From contig POSG01000024.1 in NCBI GenBank assembly GCA_003314535.1, forward strand, positions 1 through 47,510: a DNA stretch of 47,510 nucleotides, read 5' to 3'. Origin of the DNA: Geobacter sp. (GTDB lineage Bacteria > Desulfobacterota > Desulfuromonadia > Geobacterales > Geobacteraceae). The position numbers and the translations under genes are program-made. Each line of letters starts with the position of its first letter. The first letter of the stretch is position 1. Positions 33,434-42,141 of this stretch are shown here, piece by piece. Below the pieces are notes generated by a model. It was given only the letters and a program-made list of their open reading frames with translations. It had not been told where the DNA came from and made no database searches.

Positions 33434-34996
33434 ATGGAATCTCCGCCAATGAACACTATCAAGCTGATCATCCGCCCGGGCATTTTCCGCTTCGGCCCGG
33501 CAATTGCGGCACTTCTCCTCGTGAATACCATGCTGGCCGGCACATCATCCGGCGCCGGCTCGCCTTTCGAGCTGGAAATCGGCGACCTTGAAAAGACCAC
33601 CGGCAGTCAGCCTTCGTCCAAGCCCAGGGGAAAAAAGAAGCGCCAGTCTCCGAAGAAAACCAAGCGAAACCCTCCTGTATCGACGCAACAAGTCCCCGCG
33701 GAGCAGGAGGGAGATTACCTGAAATACATTATCCGGCCTGGTGATCATATCTACAAGGTGCTCACAACCCGTTTCGGCCTCTCCTCCGAGCGTGCGGAAG
33801 AGCTGATTCCACGTGTTCTGCAGTTGAACGGCATTACCAACATTGCCAGGCTTCAGATCGGACAGGTCATACTTATCCCTGCATCCGCGGTAAAAGGCAG
33901 CAAGCCCTTGGCGCCCGGACCATCAAGCGCTGCAGTTCCCCGGGCGGATGCGGCCGTTGCGGAAAAACAGGAATTCCCTGCTGAAAAGGGCCTGCTCGAA
34001 CGGATCAGGGACCTGTGGATGCGCCTCTTTCCCGAAAGGGGCCAGGCGGCAGGAACTCTGCGTGCAAAGACCGTCGGCAACACGAGCTATCCTGTTGTTA
34101 CGGGCGCGGACAATGGGGAAATTCTGATCACCAGAGAAGGGCTGCCGCCGGTATTTGCCAATGTTTCCGGGGCTCAGCCCGCCCGCCGCGAAAAGGTCGT
34201 GGCCTTGCCGGCCGACGGCAGGGCTTTCGCCGGACCGCTGCTGAAAGCCGCGGGATTCGAAGAGGTGGAGGAAAACGCACCCGTCATGTTCGGCACTGAT
34301 CCAAGGATCAAACTGTTGCCCGATTTTACAATAGTGAAGCGGACCAGGGAAACGCAGACCAGGGAACGAATCCTGCTGTTCACGGGTGACAAGGGCTGCC
34401 CGTCCCAATTGGAGTCACTGGCCGCTTTCCTCTCGGGCCAAGGCATTCGACTCGTCAGCATGTGCAACGGAGCAGCGGCAAAAACATCTGCAGAAAGCTG
34501 CAGTGTTTCGCCCATTGCCGCAAGTGATGCGGAAAAGCTTGTCGACAGCATGCTGGATGCCCTTTCTATCAAATGGAGTAAAGCGCATCCCGTGGAAATC
34601 GTGCTTGACCAGAAAGAAGGATACAGAATCGGCGTGAAGCTGGACCGGTATTTCGAAGACCAGGGTGAAAGATATTTTGTCGACTACGGGAGAGAGGACG
34701 CCACGCACGAAACCCTGATGCGGCTCGTGGAGCTGTCAGGCTACCGCAGAATCCCCCTGGCTCCCAAGGCAGGTCCGAGAGCCGTTGCCGAACAGCTCCT
34801 GAAGGCGCTTCAGCTTTCGCCCGAATACCGGAGGCGGCAATTCGATGCATCACCTGATGGACGCATCACTGTCGAGGCATCTTGTTTCCTGTTCAGCGGC
34901 AGATCAGATCCGCGTAAACTGTTCCTGGTGTCTGACCCTCCCCTGGACAGGTTGGTGCTCGAATTGCTGGCCGCTGGCCAGTGGTCTGCAAAATAA
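33434..34996 (+). CDS. LysM-domain envelope protein
   Basis: The 520-residue protein has an N-terminal signal-like hydrophobic segment (FGPAIAALLLVNTMLA) and a basic linker (KPRGKKKRQSPKKTKR). A LysM domain is at about 96-150 (IIRPGDHIYKVLTTRFG ... LNGITNIARLQIGQVILIP), implying peptidoglycan binding. The remaining 350 residues form a large C-terminal region of unknown fold with Cys in TGDKGCPSQLES. The two ATG options (33434 and 33449) are close; the first follows AGAGGA. It follows the pseudo-receiver protein and precedes dapF, so one plus-strand envelope/lysine operon may run from 32141 to 37425. Confidence 0.8.
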   Translation: MESPPMNTIKLIIRPGIFRFGPAIAALLLVNTMLAGTSSGAGSPFELEIGDLEKTTGSQPSSKPRGKKKRQSPKKTKRNPPVSTQQVPAEQEGDYLKYIIRPGDHIYKVLTTRFGLSSERAEELIPRVLQLNGITNIARLQIGQVILIPASAVKGSKPLAPGPSSAAVPRADAAVAEKQEFPAEKGLLERIRDLWMRLFPERGQAAGTLRAKTVGNTSYPVVTGADNGEILITREGLPPVFANVSGAQPARREKVVALPADGRAFAGPLLKAAGFEEVEENAPVMFGTDPRIKLLPDFTIVKRTRETQTRERILLFTGDKGCPSQLESLAAFLSGQGIRLVSMCNGAAAKTSAESCSVSPIAASDAEKLVDSMLDALSIKWSKAHPVEIVLDQKEGYRIGVKLDRYFEDQGERYFVDYGREDATHETLMRLVELSGYRRIPLAPKAGPRAVAEQLLKALQLSPEYRRRQFDASPDGRITVEASCFLFSGRSDPRKLFLVSDPPLDRLVLELLAAGQWSAK

Positions 34997-35028
34997 TCCG
35001 CTATACTAGAGAAAGAAGGAGTCATTGA

Positions 35029-35862
35029 ATGAAATTTACCAAGATGCAGGGTGCCGGCAACGATTATGTCTATGTGAACTGTTTTGAGGAAAAGGTCGAA
35101 AATCCGGCCGAATTGGCAATCCGGGTATCCAACCGCAACTTCGGAATAGGCTCCGACGGCCTGATACTGATCATGCCTTCGCAGGCGGCCGACGTCAGGA
35201 TGAGGATGTTCAACTCCGACGGGTCGGAGTCGGAGATGTGCGGAAACGGCATCCGCTGCGTGGCCAAGTACGCATACGACCACGGAATCGTCACGAAGCA
35301 GGAAATAACGGCCGAAACCGGCGCCGGGATTCTCACCCTGCAGCTTTTCACCAACGATAACAAGGTTGAAAAGGTGCGGGTCAATATGGGCACACCCCGA
35401 CTGACCCGGTCCGAGATACCCATGACAGGCGAGGGCTCGCTGCAGGTGGTCCATGAGCCGCTCAATATCCTCCACTCCACCTTCCATATCACCTGCGTCT
35501 CCATGGGCAATCCCCACTGCGTGATATTCGTCGATGACGTGGCGAGCTTTCCGGTGGAAAAATACGGCCCACTCATCGAGAACCATGAACTTTTTCCACG
35601 CCGGACCAACGTGGAGTTCGTCCAGGTCATTTCCAGGACCGAAGTCAGGCAGCGCACCTGGGAACGGGGGGCGGGGGAAACCCTTGCCTGCGGAACCGGC
35701 GCCAGCGCCGTCTCGGTGGCTGGTGTGCTGAACGGCCTCACTGAGTTGAAGATACTGAACCATCTCTCAGGAGGCGACCTGGAACTGGAATGGCAGGAAA
35801 ACGGCCCGGTATTCATGACCGGCCCGGCTGTTGAAGTCTTCTCAGGGGAGATAGATATTTGA
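35029..35862 (+). CDS. dapF: diaminopimelate epimerase
   Basis: The 277-residue enzyme converts LL- to meso-diaminopimelate for lysine and peptidoglycan. The two catalytic cysteines are visible in MCGNGIRC and ACGTGASA. The opening [17 protein letters not shown] is the family signature, and the length is typical. GAAGGAG precedes the ATG by six bases. Its TGA overlaps the TTG start of nfo, and it lies 32 bp after the LysM gene. Confidence 0.97.
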   Translation: MKFTKMQGAGNDYVYVNCFEEKVENPAELAIRVSNRNFGIGSDGLILIMPSQAADVRMRMFNSDGSESEMCGNGIRCVAKYAYDHGIVTKQEITAETGAGILTLQLFTNDNKVEKVRVNMGTPRLTRSEIPMTGEGSLQVVHEPLNILHSTFHITCVSMGNPHCVIFVDDVASFPVEKYGPLIENHELFPRRTNVEFVQVISRTEVRQRTWERGAGETLACGTGASAVSVAGVLNGLTELKILNHLSGGDLELEWQENGPVFMTGPAVEVFSGEIDI

Positions 35863-36734
35863 AAAAAGCGATCAGGACCGCATCTCCCGACTATCTGGGC
35901 GCCCACATGTCGATTGCGGGTGGTCTCCACAAGGCTGTCGAACGGGGCCTGGAAGCCGGGTGCGGGGTCATACAGGTATTCACGCAGAATTCCAATCAGT
36001 GGAAGGGGAAGGCGCTCACCGAAACCGATATTTCCCTCTATCGTGAAAGGTTGGAAGAATCAGGCTTGCACGAGGTGGTCTCCCACGATATCTACCTCAT
36101 CAATCTCGCGGCGCCTCCAGGCGACGTCCGTGACAAGAGCCTGGCCGGGTTCGCCGAGGAAATGGCGCGCTGCGCCAGGCTGGGGATCGACTCGATCGTG
36201 ATGCACCCGGGCTCGCACCTGGGAGACGGCGAGAAAACCGGGATCATGAGGATCGTGGAGGCATTCGATACCCTGTTCGAAAAAGTCCCTGAATTCCGTG
36301 GGTTGGTCCTCCTGGAAACCACCGCGGGCCAGGGATCCAACCTGGGTTACCGCTTCGAGCATCTCCGGGATATCAGGGACCGGTCCGGCTTTCCGCAGCG
36401 GTTCGGCATATGCTTCGATACATGCCACACCTATGCAGCCGGTTACGACCTGACAACAAAAGAGGGCTACCAGGAAGTTTTCGAAGAATTCGACCGGATT
36501 CTCGGGCTGGTAAATCTCAAGGCCTTTCATTTCAACGATTCCAAGAAAGGCCTCAACTGCAGGGTGGACCGGCATGAGCATATAGGCCGGGGCGCCATGG
36601 GGCTGTCCGGATTCGGCTTCCTAATGAATGACGAGAGATTCGCGAGTATCCCCAAAATCCTTGAGACGCCCAAGGGGGACAACAACGAAATGGACGCGAT
36701 CAACCTCCGGACTCTGCGCGACCTCGTGCCCTAG
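35859..36734 (+). CDS. nfo: deoxyribonuclease IV (AP endonuclease family 2)
   Basis: The 291-residue protein is endonuclease IV, which incises abasic and oxidised sites in base-excision repair. Metal-site motifs are clear: [33 protein letters not shown] and [23 protein letters not shown]. The start is a TTG overlapping the dapF stop (TTGA) behind GGGGAG, and the first residues before [12 protein letters not shown] are a normal short lead. The overlap implies coupling to dapF. It is followed by a short structured gap and a macrodomain gene. Confidence 0.95.
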   Translation: MKKAIRTASPDYLGAHMSIAGGLHKAVERGLEAGCGVIQVFTQNSNQWKGKALTETDISLYRERLEESGLHEVVSHDIYLINLAAPPGDVRDKSLAGFAEEMARCARLGIDSIVMHPGSHLGDGEKTGIMRIVEAFDTLFEKVPEFRGLVLLETTAGQGSNLGYRFEHLRDIRDRSGFPQRFGICFDTCHTYAAGYDLTTKEGYQEVFEEFDRILGLVNLKAFHFNDSKKGLNCRVDRHEHIGRGAMGLSGFGFLMNDERFASIPKILETPKGDNNEMDAINLRTLRDLVP

Positions 36735-36782
36735 AGTCCCGTGCGGTTAGTTCACCGCACAAATTGCGTGGAATTTTGGTTC

Positions 36783-36844
36783 CTGGCAAGGCGCGGTGAC
36801 GCAAGCCCAGCACGGCCTAAGCCGAGGAGCCGCAACGCAGCCAG
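36783..36844. other. structured DNA element between nfo and the macrodomain gene
   Basis: CTGGC (36783-36787) pairs with GCCAG (36840-36844), and inner blocks GCG/CGC and CGG/CCG pair across a central loop. The result is a long interrupted hairpin in a 170-bp gap. The composition (many GC-rich blocks with CAAG spacers) looks like a dispersed repeat or small RNA element, not coding sequence. Confidence 0.4.
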
Positions 36845-36906
36845 GGGCAAAAAGACCGCAATGTGAAGGAATGAACCAGCCGTACGGGACACTAAGGAGG
36901 CAGGAC

Positions 36907-37425
36907 ATGAAGGATAAAATCCGCATCATCCAGGGAGACATCACGAAGCTGGAAGTGGACGCCATCGTCAATGCCGCCAACAACTCACTGCTAGGCGGCG
37001 GGGGAGTGGACGGAGCCATCCATCGTGCCGCGGGGCCGAAACTGGTGGCCGAATGCGCCACCCTTGGCGGTTGCCGTACCGGGGACGCCAAGGTTACGAA
37101 AGGATACAACCTTCCCGCCCGACATGTGATTCACACCGTTGGCCCTGTCTGGCACGGAGGCGGCAAGGGGGAACCCGAGCTTCTGCACAGCGCCTACCGG
37201 CGCTGCTTCGAGGTGGCGCATGGCAACGGCCTCAAGTCGATCGCTTTCCCGGCCATCAGCGCAGGGGTCTACGGCTATCCCATGAAAGAAGCCTGCAGAA
37301 TCGCCATGGAGGAAGCGAAAGCAGCGCTCGGAAAGTTCCTGGAACTGGAAGAGATTGTTTTCGTCTGCTTCAGTGGGACTGCCTTGAAGATCTATCAGGA
37401 AACGTTTTCAGAAATTTTTGCATGA
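36907..37425 (+). CDS. macrodomain ADP-ribose hydrolase-type protein
   Basis: The 172-residue protein is a single macrodomain: GDITKLEVDAIVNAANNSLLGGGGVDGAIHRAAG, then GDAKVTKGYNLPARHVIHTVGP and FPAISAGVYGYPMKEA. This is the YmdB/O-acetyl-ADP-ribose deacetylase pattern. Such proteins hydrolyse O-acetyl-ADP-ribose or mono-ADP-ribosyl marks. The ATG 36907 has AGGAGG seven bases before it; an earlier frame extension is not supported. It follows nfo by about 170 bp. Confidence 0.93.
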   Translation: MKDKIRIIQGDITKLEVDAIVNAANNSLLGGGGVDGAIHRAAGPKLVAECATLGGCRTGDAKVTKGYNLPARHVIHTVGPVWHGGGKGEPELLHSAYRRCFEVAHGNGLKSIAFPAISAGVYGYPMKEACRIAMEEAKAALGKFLELEEIVFVCFSGTALKIYQETFSEIFA

Positions 37426-37431
37426 ACGATC

Positions 37432-37450
37432 GGGGGGCGAAACGCCCCCC
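37432..37450 (+). terminator. strong GC hairpin after the macrodomain gene
   Basis: GGGGGGCG-aaa-CGCCCCCC, eight base pairs and a three-base loop, begins 7 bp after the stop. The following sequence AAATTCC has no clear T-run, so it may also serve as a mRNA end-stabiliser. Confidence 0.55.
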
Positions 37451-37523
37451 CAAATTCCTCGAAGAGATAATTTCCAGCCTCACCGCAAGGGCTGCCCTTC
37501 AGGGTGAGGCCAAAGGCCGAATC

Positions 37524-37699
37524 AAAAGCACCCTTTCCGGATGGACACAGCGAAGTTTCCTGATCGGAAAGAGGGGATTTTTCGTCCTGGCAAGGAAATC
37601 AAGGGGTTGTGCGGAGGCGTACTCGAGTACGTCGCACAAGCAAGCCCGCTGATTGACACAGCCAGGGCGGAAAAGCACCCTTTCCGGATGGAAACTACC
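37524..37699. repeat. 22-bp direct repeats with hairpin motif TTTCCGGATGG
   Basis: The 22 bases at 37524-37545 recur at 37671-37692 (147 bp apart). The second copy continues for several bases with the sequence also found at 19199-19219 and crosses the stop codon of the small periplasmic protein gene. The rest of this 270-bp gap carries no convincing coding frame. Confidence 0.6.
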
Positions 37700-38024
37700 G
37701 GTAATAGCCGTTGTGATTCATCCTCCAGATGTCACGGCTGGCCACATTCTGCTGCCTGTGCAGGCGCATCCGCTCACGGGCCGTGAGATGACCGTCGGCC
37801 ATCATCCTGTGCTTCTCCCACCTGATCCGCTCCTGTTGCGCCATCAGCCTGCGCGCTTCCCAGGGAGCCAGTCGGCCGCTATGGACACCATGGGCTATCC
37901 TCTGCTCCTGGCGCCATTCCCTTCTTTCAAGACCGCCGTCGTGATACCAGCCCGCGCTTGCCGAACCTGCCCCGATCACCACCATCAACGATGCCATCAC
38001 TCCGAGTACGATACCTTTTTTCAT
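37695..38024 (-). CDS. small periplasmic helical protein
   Basis: The 109-residue protein has a signal peptide (KKGIVLGVMASLMVVIGAGSASA) and a mature part rich in Arg, His and Gln. It carries two related helix-pair repeats, HGVHSGRLAPWEARRLMAQQ and ADGHLTARERMRLHRQQ, ending ASRDIWRMNHN. This pattern (G-x-L-T/A-x-x-E-x-x-x-L ... Q) is one I have met in unnamed deltaproteobacterial periplasmic proteins. The ATG at 38024 has AAAGGAG before it. Function is unknown. Its last codons lie within the repeat shared with the FIST 2 end. Confidence 0.7.
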   Translation of the reverse strand: MKKGIVLGVMASLMVVIGAGSASAGWYHDGGLERREWRQEQRIAHGVHSGRLAPWEARRLMAQQERIRWEKHRMMADGHLTARERMRLHRQQNVASRDIWRMNHNGYYR

Positions 38025-38310
38025 TTGTAATCTCCTTTTCCCACAAAGATAGAAGACCATCAGAGCTCTCTTTCCGGTTTCTTTGCCCATTCTAACGGCC
38101 GCTTTTCCATAAAGTTGACAAATGCTGTGAAAAAAAACTCTCCGCAGGAGCTGCAAACATTTCATCGATTGGAAATTAATTCTTTATTTCCGGTATTTCC
38201 ATACAGTTTTCTTCCTGTCAGGCCAATCCGAAAGCCTGAACTTTCCGCGAAAACCTTCGGGTGGAAATGACCTGTCAGAAAAAAATAATTATTTCTATGC
38301 GAATATTATC

Positions 38311-38338
38311 TTGACAATATATTGCAAAGAGATATTAT
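38311..38338 (+). promoter_or_regulatory. sigma-70 promoter upstream of the diguanylate cyclase
   Basis: TTGACA (38311-38316), a 16-base spacer and TATTAT (38333-38338) lie about 170 bases before the ATG at 38511. The leader contains CTGCC-gattt-GGCAG and other small hairpins, but no riboswitch motif I can name. Confidence 0.65.
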
Positions 38339-38510
38339 GGAACCAGCCAGACGATTTTTTGGGCTTAAGCTGTCCTGCCGATTTGGCAGATCCAGGGTCA
38401 GTTATCTCTCTGCGATTTTCATTGCCCTGCTTCTTCTGGTGAAACACTGAAAAAGACCTAACCCTAGCCTTTGCTAAGGACCTGACAGCAGGTTCCACCA
38501 TGGTGCGCAC

Positions 38511-40532
38511 ATGAAAGACTCCGTCACGCTCGAAAATTTCCTCAAGGCCCTCAAGTCCTGCAACTCCATGTACGGTTATTCGCTCTCGCTTTACGGCGAA
38601 AAAAACGGGCCTGTCGTTTCCGAGGGACATTTCCTCCAGCTTTGCAGCAACCAGGGCGGGCAGCCCTATACCGAGTCCATTTATGACCTATGGCTGGAAA
38701 AACATTTGCAGACCGCGCTCAAAAGAAACAAGCCAGTGGTTTTCAAATGCCTGGGGGGGATATTGTGCTTTGCCGTTCCGTTCAACTTCCAGGGAGCCGC
38801 TTTCTGCCTGTACGGATACGGTGTCCGAGAAGAAAAGTTGGACATCAAGCAAATTGCCGCGATCGCCAAAGAGAAAAAGCTCCACATATTGTCTTGCATC
38901 GAGGCACTTGCCAACCTTCCGGTAAAGACGATCGAGGCGGTCCGGAATGATGTCAACGATATACAACGGATCCTGCCGTCACTCACAGAGCAGAACCTTT
39001 ACAAGCCCCTCTATCACTCATGCATCAAAGTATTGAAAACAATGACGGAGCTGTCGTCCAGGATCGAAAGGCTGAAATCCGTCGACGAAGTGATGTCGAG
39101 CTGCGCCGCAACCCTTGAAGGCCTTTTCCATACCCGCAAGATTGCTTTTGCCCTGCGCAGCGAAAAGAACCACGGTTTGCATCTCGTCGGGACAGGTGAT
39201 CTTCAGAAAGAATTAGGCAGGCTGCCTGAAAAATACTTCCAGGAAATGTTGTCCGAACATAGCGCGGGAAATTCATTAAACGCTGAAAAAATGCTCCTGG
39301 ATAACGGCATTCAATTGCAGGCCTCGATCGTGTCCTGTTTCCCCCTTGCAACTGAAGATGGCGTTCTTGGGGCCATACTCTGTTTCGACAGCAGACTTAC
39401 GACCCTTGCCGCCTCCATGATGGAACTCCTTGCCGCCAGAGCAATAACCCGGATCATCAACCTGCAGAAGGAACAGAAGCACTCCCATGAAAAGGCGCTT
39501 GCAGACCGCTTGCTGTCCTTGAAAAACAGCTTCCTCAAAACCGAAACCCGTGACGAGCTTTACAGGGTGATCCTGGAAACAGCGTCGGAGCTGGTTTCAG
39601 CATCCCGCGGCTCCATCATGCTTGTGGACAATAACGGCAAGAGCCTGCGCATAAAATCCGCCAAGGGGATGAAAACGGAACTCGCCAAGATAGTTGCGGT
39701 CAGAATCGGAGACGGCATAGCAGGCAAGGTCGCCGAGAGCGGAACGCCTATCCTGGTGAACGACCTGGAGAACGACGACAGGATCTCAATGGCCAGGCGG
39801 CCGCGGTTCAAAACGAATTCCCTCATATGTATCCCGATGAAACACAGGGACAATGTGATAGGCGTCCTCAACCTCTCCGACAAGGAAAACCTCGAATCGT
39901 TTACCGAGTCGGACATGAACCTTGCGCTTTCGTTCGTAAACCTTGCAACCCTCATGATCGAGCATTCCCTTGCCGTCGAACGCTCCTCTGCTTTGGAGCA
40001 GCTGGCGATAACCGATTCGCTTACTGGATTGTACAACCGGCGTTTCCTCACGAGGAGGATGGAAGAGGAACTGAACCGGAGCGCACATCAGAACCTGTGT
40101 TTCAGCGTGCTGCTTCTGGATCTCGACTATTTCAAGTCTTACAATGACATGTGCGGGCATCTGGCGGGCGACGAAGCTTTGAAAAAGACTGCCGTCATAA
40201 TGAAATCATCAGTACGCGATATGGACACCGCCGTCAGATTCGGAGGGGAGGAGTTCTGCATCATACTACCGGGCACATCGAAAAAAGAGGCCTTTCCGGT
40301 TGCCGAGAGGATCCGGCAGGAGATATCCAAGGAAGCTTTCCCGCACTGCAACCAGTTGCCGTTGGGCATGCTGACCATCAGTGCGGGAATCTCCTCGTTC
40401 CCGGAAGACGGAAACACCATCAACGAACTGATCCATGCCGCCGACGTGGCGCTTTACAGGGCCAAGGAGCAGGGCAAGAACCGCGTCGTCCTGGCGCACA
40501 AAACACCGGTAACCGGGGTCGTTTCCCTGTAA
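38511..40532 (+). CDS. GAF-GGDEF diguanylate cyclase
   Basis: The 673-residue protein starts with a region (1-130) that resembles a PocR-like sensory fold (FKCLGGILCFAVPFNFQGAAFCLYGYGV) in a tentative way. A long linker and a GAF domain follow (about 340-485, with RGSIMLVDNNGKSLRIKSAKGM), then a GGDEF domain with the catalytic GGEEF at 578-582. The inhibitory I-site R569-x-x-D572 is present five residues before it. It should make c-di-GMP with product feedback. There is no obvious membrane segment, so it is likely cytoplasmic. The promoter at 38311 is its best candidate; the Shine-Dalgarno is weak. Confidence 0.94.
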   Translation: MKDSVTLENFLKALKSCNSMYGYSLSLYGEKNGPVVSEGHFLQLCSNQGGQPYTESIYDLWLEKHLQTALKRNKPVVFKCLGGILCFAVPFNFQGAAFCLYGYGVREEKLDIKQIAAIAKEKKLHILSCIEALANLPVKTIEAVRNDVNDIQRILPSLTEQNLYKPLYHSCIKVLKTMTELSSRIERLKSVDEVMSSCAATLEGLFHTRKIAFALRSEKNHGLHLVGTGDLQKELGRLPEKYFQEMLSEHSAGNSLNAEKMLLDNGIQLQASIVSCFPLATEDGVLGAILCFDSRLTTLAASMMELLAARAITRIINLQKEQKHSHEKALADRLLSLKNSFLKTETRDELYRVILETASELVSASRGSIMLVDNNGKSLRIKSAKGMKTELAKIVAVRIGDGIAGKVAESGTPILVNDLENDDRISMARRPRFKTNSLICIPMKHRDNVIGVLNLSDKENLESFTESDMNLALSFVNLATLMIEHSLAVERSSALEQLAITDSLTGLYNRRFLTRRMEEELNRSAHQNLCFSVLLLDLDYFKSYNDMCGHLAGDEALKKTAVIMKSSVRDMDTAVRFGGEEFCIILPGTSKKEAFPVAERIRQEISKEAFPHCNQLPLGMLTISAGISSFPEDGNTINELIHAADVALYRAKEQGKNRVVLAHKTPVTGVVSL

Positions 40533-40547
40533 ACCGGGGTTTCGCCG

Positions 40548-41015
40548 CTACAGTATCTCCAACAGTTCGACCTCGAAGGTCAGATCCTCTCCGGCCAGGG
40601 GGTGATTTGCATCGAATGTTATCTCTTTTTCATCCAACTCCGCCACTACAACATTCAACTCGTCACCATCCTCATTAACCAGCGTGATTCCATCACCGAT
40701 TTCAGGCTGCAAATCGGCGGGGAGATCGTTCCTTGCAATAGAGAAAACCTTTTCCCCGTCATAGGGGCCGAAAGCATCGTCCATGGGGATGATGACCGAT
40801 TTTTTCTGCCCTATCTCCATTCCAACCAGGGCTTCCTCGATAAGGGGGAGGAATTCTCCCTTTCCGACAATCAATTCCCTGGGGCCGCCTGCGCACCCGC
40901 AATCCTCGGAGCCGCAATCCGCCTCTTCCCTGGTGGAGTCGAAAACCGTCCCATCTTCAAGCGTTCCGATGTAATCGATTCTGACTCTGTCGCCAATCTC
41001 TGCCGTTAACTTCAT
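40548..41015 (-). CDS. slyD: FKBP-type peptidyl-prolyl isomerase, SlyD-like
   Basis: The 155-residue protein is a SlyD-type isomerase and chaperone. It has the FKBP part (VRIDYIGTLEDGTVFDS ... GKGEFLPLIEEALVGMEIGQKKSV), an inserted flap domain (PMDDAFGPYDGEKVFSI ... GITLVNEDG) and the end ANHPLAGEDLTFEVELLEI. The usual segment after FDST is replaced by an insertion with three cysteines, C34, C39 and C41 (EEADCGSEDCGCAGGPREL), close to the substrate pocket. This could bind a metal or act as a redox switch. ATG 41015 has AAAGGTG before it; the longer frame is unsupported. Confidence 0.9.
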   Translation of the reverse strand: MKLTAEIGDRVRIDYIGTLEDGTVFDSTREEADCGSEDCGCAGGPRELIVGKGEFLPLIEEALVGMEIGQKKSVIIPMDDAFGPYDGEKVFSIARNDLPADLQPEIGDGITLVNEDGDELNVVVAELDEKEITFDANHPLAGEDLTFEVELLEIL

Positions 41016-41076
41016 TTTGCACCTTTCTTTCTTCTTTTTTGTGCGACGATCGCATTGAAACCTGCCATGTATCAAG

Positions 41077-41104
41077 ATTATGTTTTAAATATACTTGTCG
41101 TCAA
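41077..41104 (-). promoter_or_regulatory. sigma-70 promoter for slyD
   Basis: On the minus strand TTGACG (41099-41104), a 16-base spacer and CATAAT (41077-41082) lie about 60 bases before the ATG at 41015. Confidence 0.6.
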
Positions 41105-41232
41105 CCAAAATTGCCGCTTTCCGCTTTTAGTATAAAAATCGCGATCCCCGGCGACATGCAATCGGCCTTAAGATGTGCCTGTCCGGAAACTCCGGGGAAT
41201 TGCCGATAAAGGCCAGTGCGGCGCATGCGGAC

Positions 41233-41280
41233 ACACTATTAGCGACCCATATTGACTTGGCAGGCCAAATAGTGTAGCGT
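41233..41280 (+). promoter_or_regulatory. inverted repeat and possible promoter for the deacetylase operon
   Basis: ACACTATT (41233-41240) and AATAGTGT (41268-41275) form perfect 8-bp arms around 27 bases. A possible -35 TTGACT (41252-41257) falls inside, with a weak -10 TAGCGT overlapping the right arm. The arrangement fits an operator for a repressor, and the start of the first gene is about 40 bases further on. Confidence 0.4.
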
Positions 41281-41319
41281 AGATTTTTTAGCAAGTTACA
41301 GGATAGACACGCAAAACTC

Positions 41320-42141
41320 TTGAAGAACGTAATCACGATCGATGTCGAAGACTGGTTCCACGTCTGCGGATGCGAACCGGCAGCAGTGCCTGCCCCTCAT
41401 CCCAAAAGGGTTCGCCCCAACGTGGAAAGGATACTCGGCCTTCTGGCTGAATATGATGTGACGGCAACATTTTTCGTACTTGGCTCCACGGCCGAAGACG
41501 ACCCGAATCTGGTCCCTATGATCGCTGCGGCAGGGCACGAAATAGCATCTCACGGATATTCCCATAGGTTGCTGACTCGAATGAGTCCAGATGAATTCAG
41601 GCATGAACTGAAACTGACCGGCGATATCATCGAGCGACAGACCGGCAGGAAGCCCGCAGGTTTCAGGGCGCCGCAATGGTCGCTGAAATTGACCGACTCA
41701 TGGGCATTTGAGATCCTGCATGAAGAAGGATATCTCTACGATTCCAGCTTGAATCCCCTTCCCCTTGTCGGCGACGGTTCCGGTCCTCTCTTCCCTTTCG
41801 AAATCCGGAACGGAAAAGCGGATATGGTAGAATTACCCCCCATGGTCACCCCGACGGCAGCCGGCAATCTTCCAACCGGCGGCGGATGGGGTTTCAGATT
41901 CTTCCCTCTGCGGATGATACGATCCACCATTCGCAGGTACAATCATTCCGGAGCAGCGGCAATCCTCTATCTCCACCCCCGTGAGATGGAAAGTGACGGT
42001 CCCCGTCTCAAACTGCCGCCGCTGCGAAAATTCGCGACGTACGGTCCAAGGACAGAGGCAGGAGGACGTCTGCGCAATCTGCTCGAAAACTTCCGATTTC
42101 AGACAATGGAGCAACTGGCAAGATCGTGGCAATCTGCATAG
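41320..42141 (+). CDS. polysaccharide deacetylase (PEP-CTERM-locus type)
   Basis: The 273-residue protein belongs to the NodB/polysaccharide-deacetylase family in the form that goes with PEP-CTERM/exosortase loci: ITIDVEDWFHVCGCEPAAV, TATFFVLGSTAE, GHEIASHGYSHRLLTRM (metal His residues), GFRAPQWS and a C-terminal AILYLHPREM. The enzyme would remove N-acetyl groups from a polysaccharide. The only start is a TTG at 41320, with AGGA 13 bases upstream, so initiation is weak and uncertain. It overlaps the GT2 gene by 16 bp and begins the seven-gene run. Confidence 0.88.
   Translation: MKNVITIDVEDWFHVCGCEPAAVPAPHPKRVRPNVERILGLLAEYDVTATFFVLGSTAEDDPNLVPMIAAAGHEIASHGYSHRLLTRMSPDEFRHELKLTGDIIERQTGRKPAGFRAPQWSLKLTDSWAFEILHEEGYLYDSSLNPLPLVGDGSGPLFPFEIRNGKADMVELPPMVTPTAAGNLPTGGGWGFRFFPLRMIRSTIRRYNHSGAAAILYLHPREMESDGPRLKLPPLRKFATYGPRTEAGGRLRNLLENFRFQTMEQLARSWQSA

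Noticed and set aside
38339-38510. A c-di-GMP (GEMM-type) riboswitch before the diguanylate cyclase.
   Set aside because: The conserved core motifs and stem order are not present; only small hairpins were seen.
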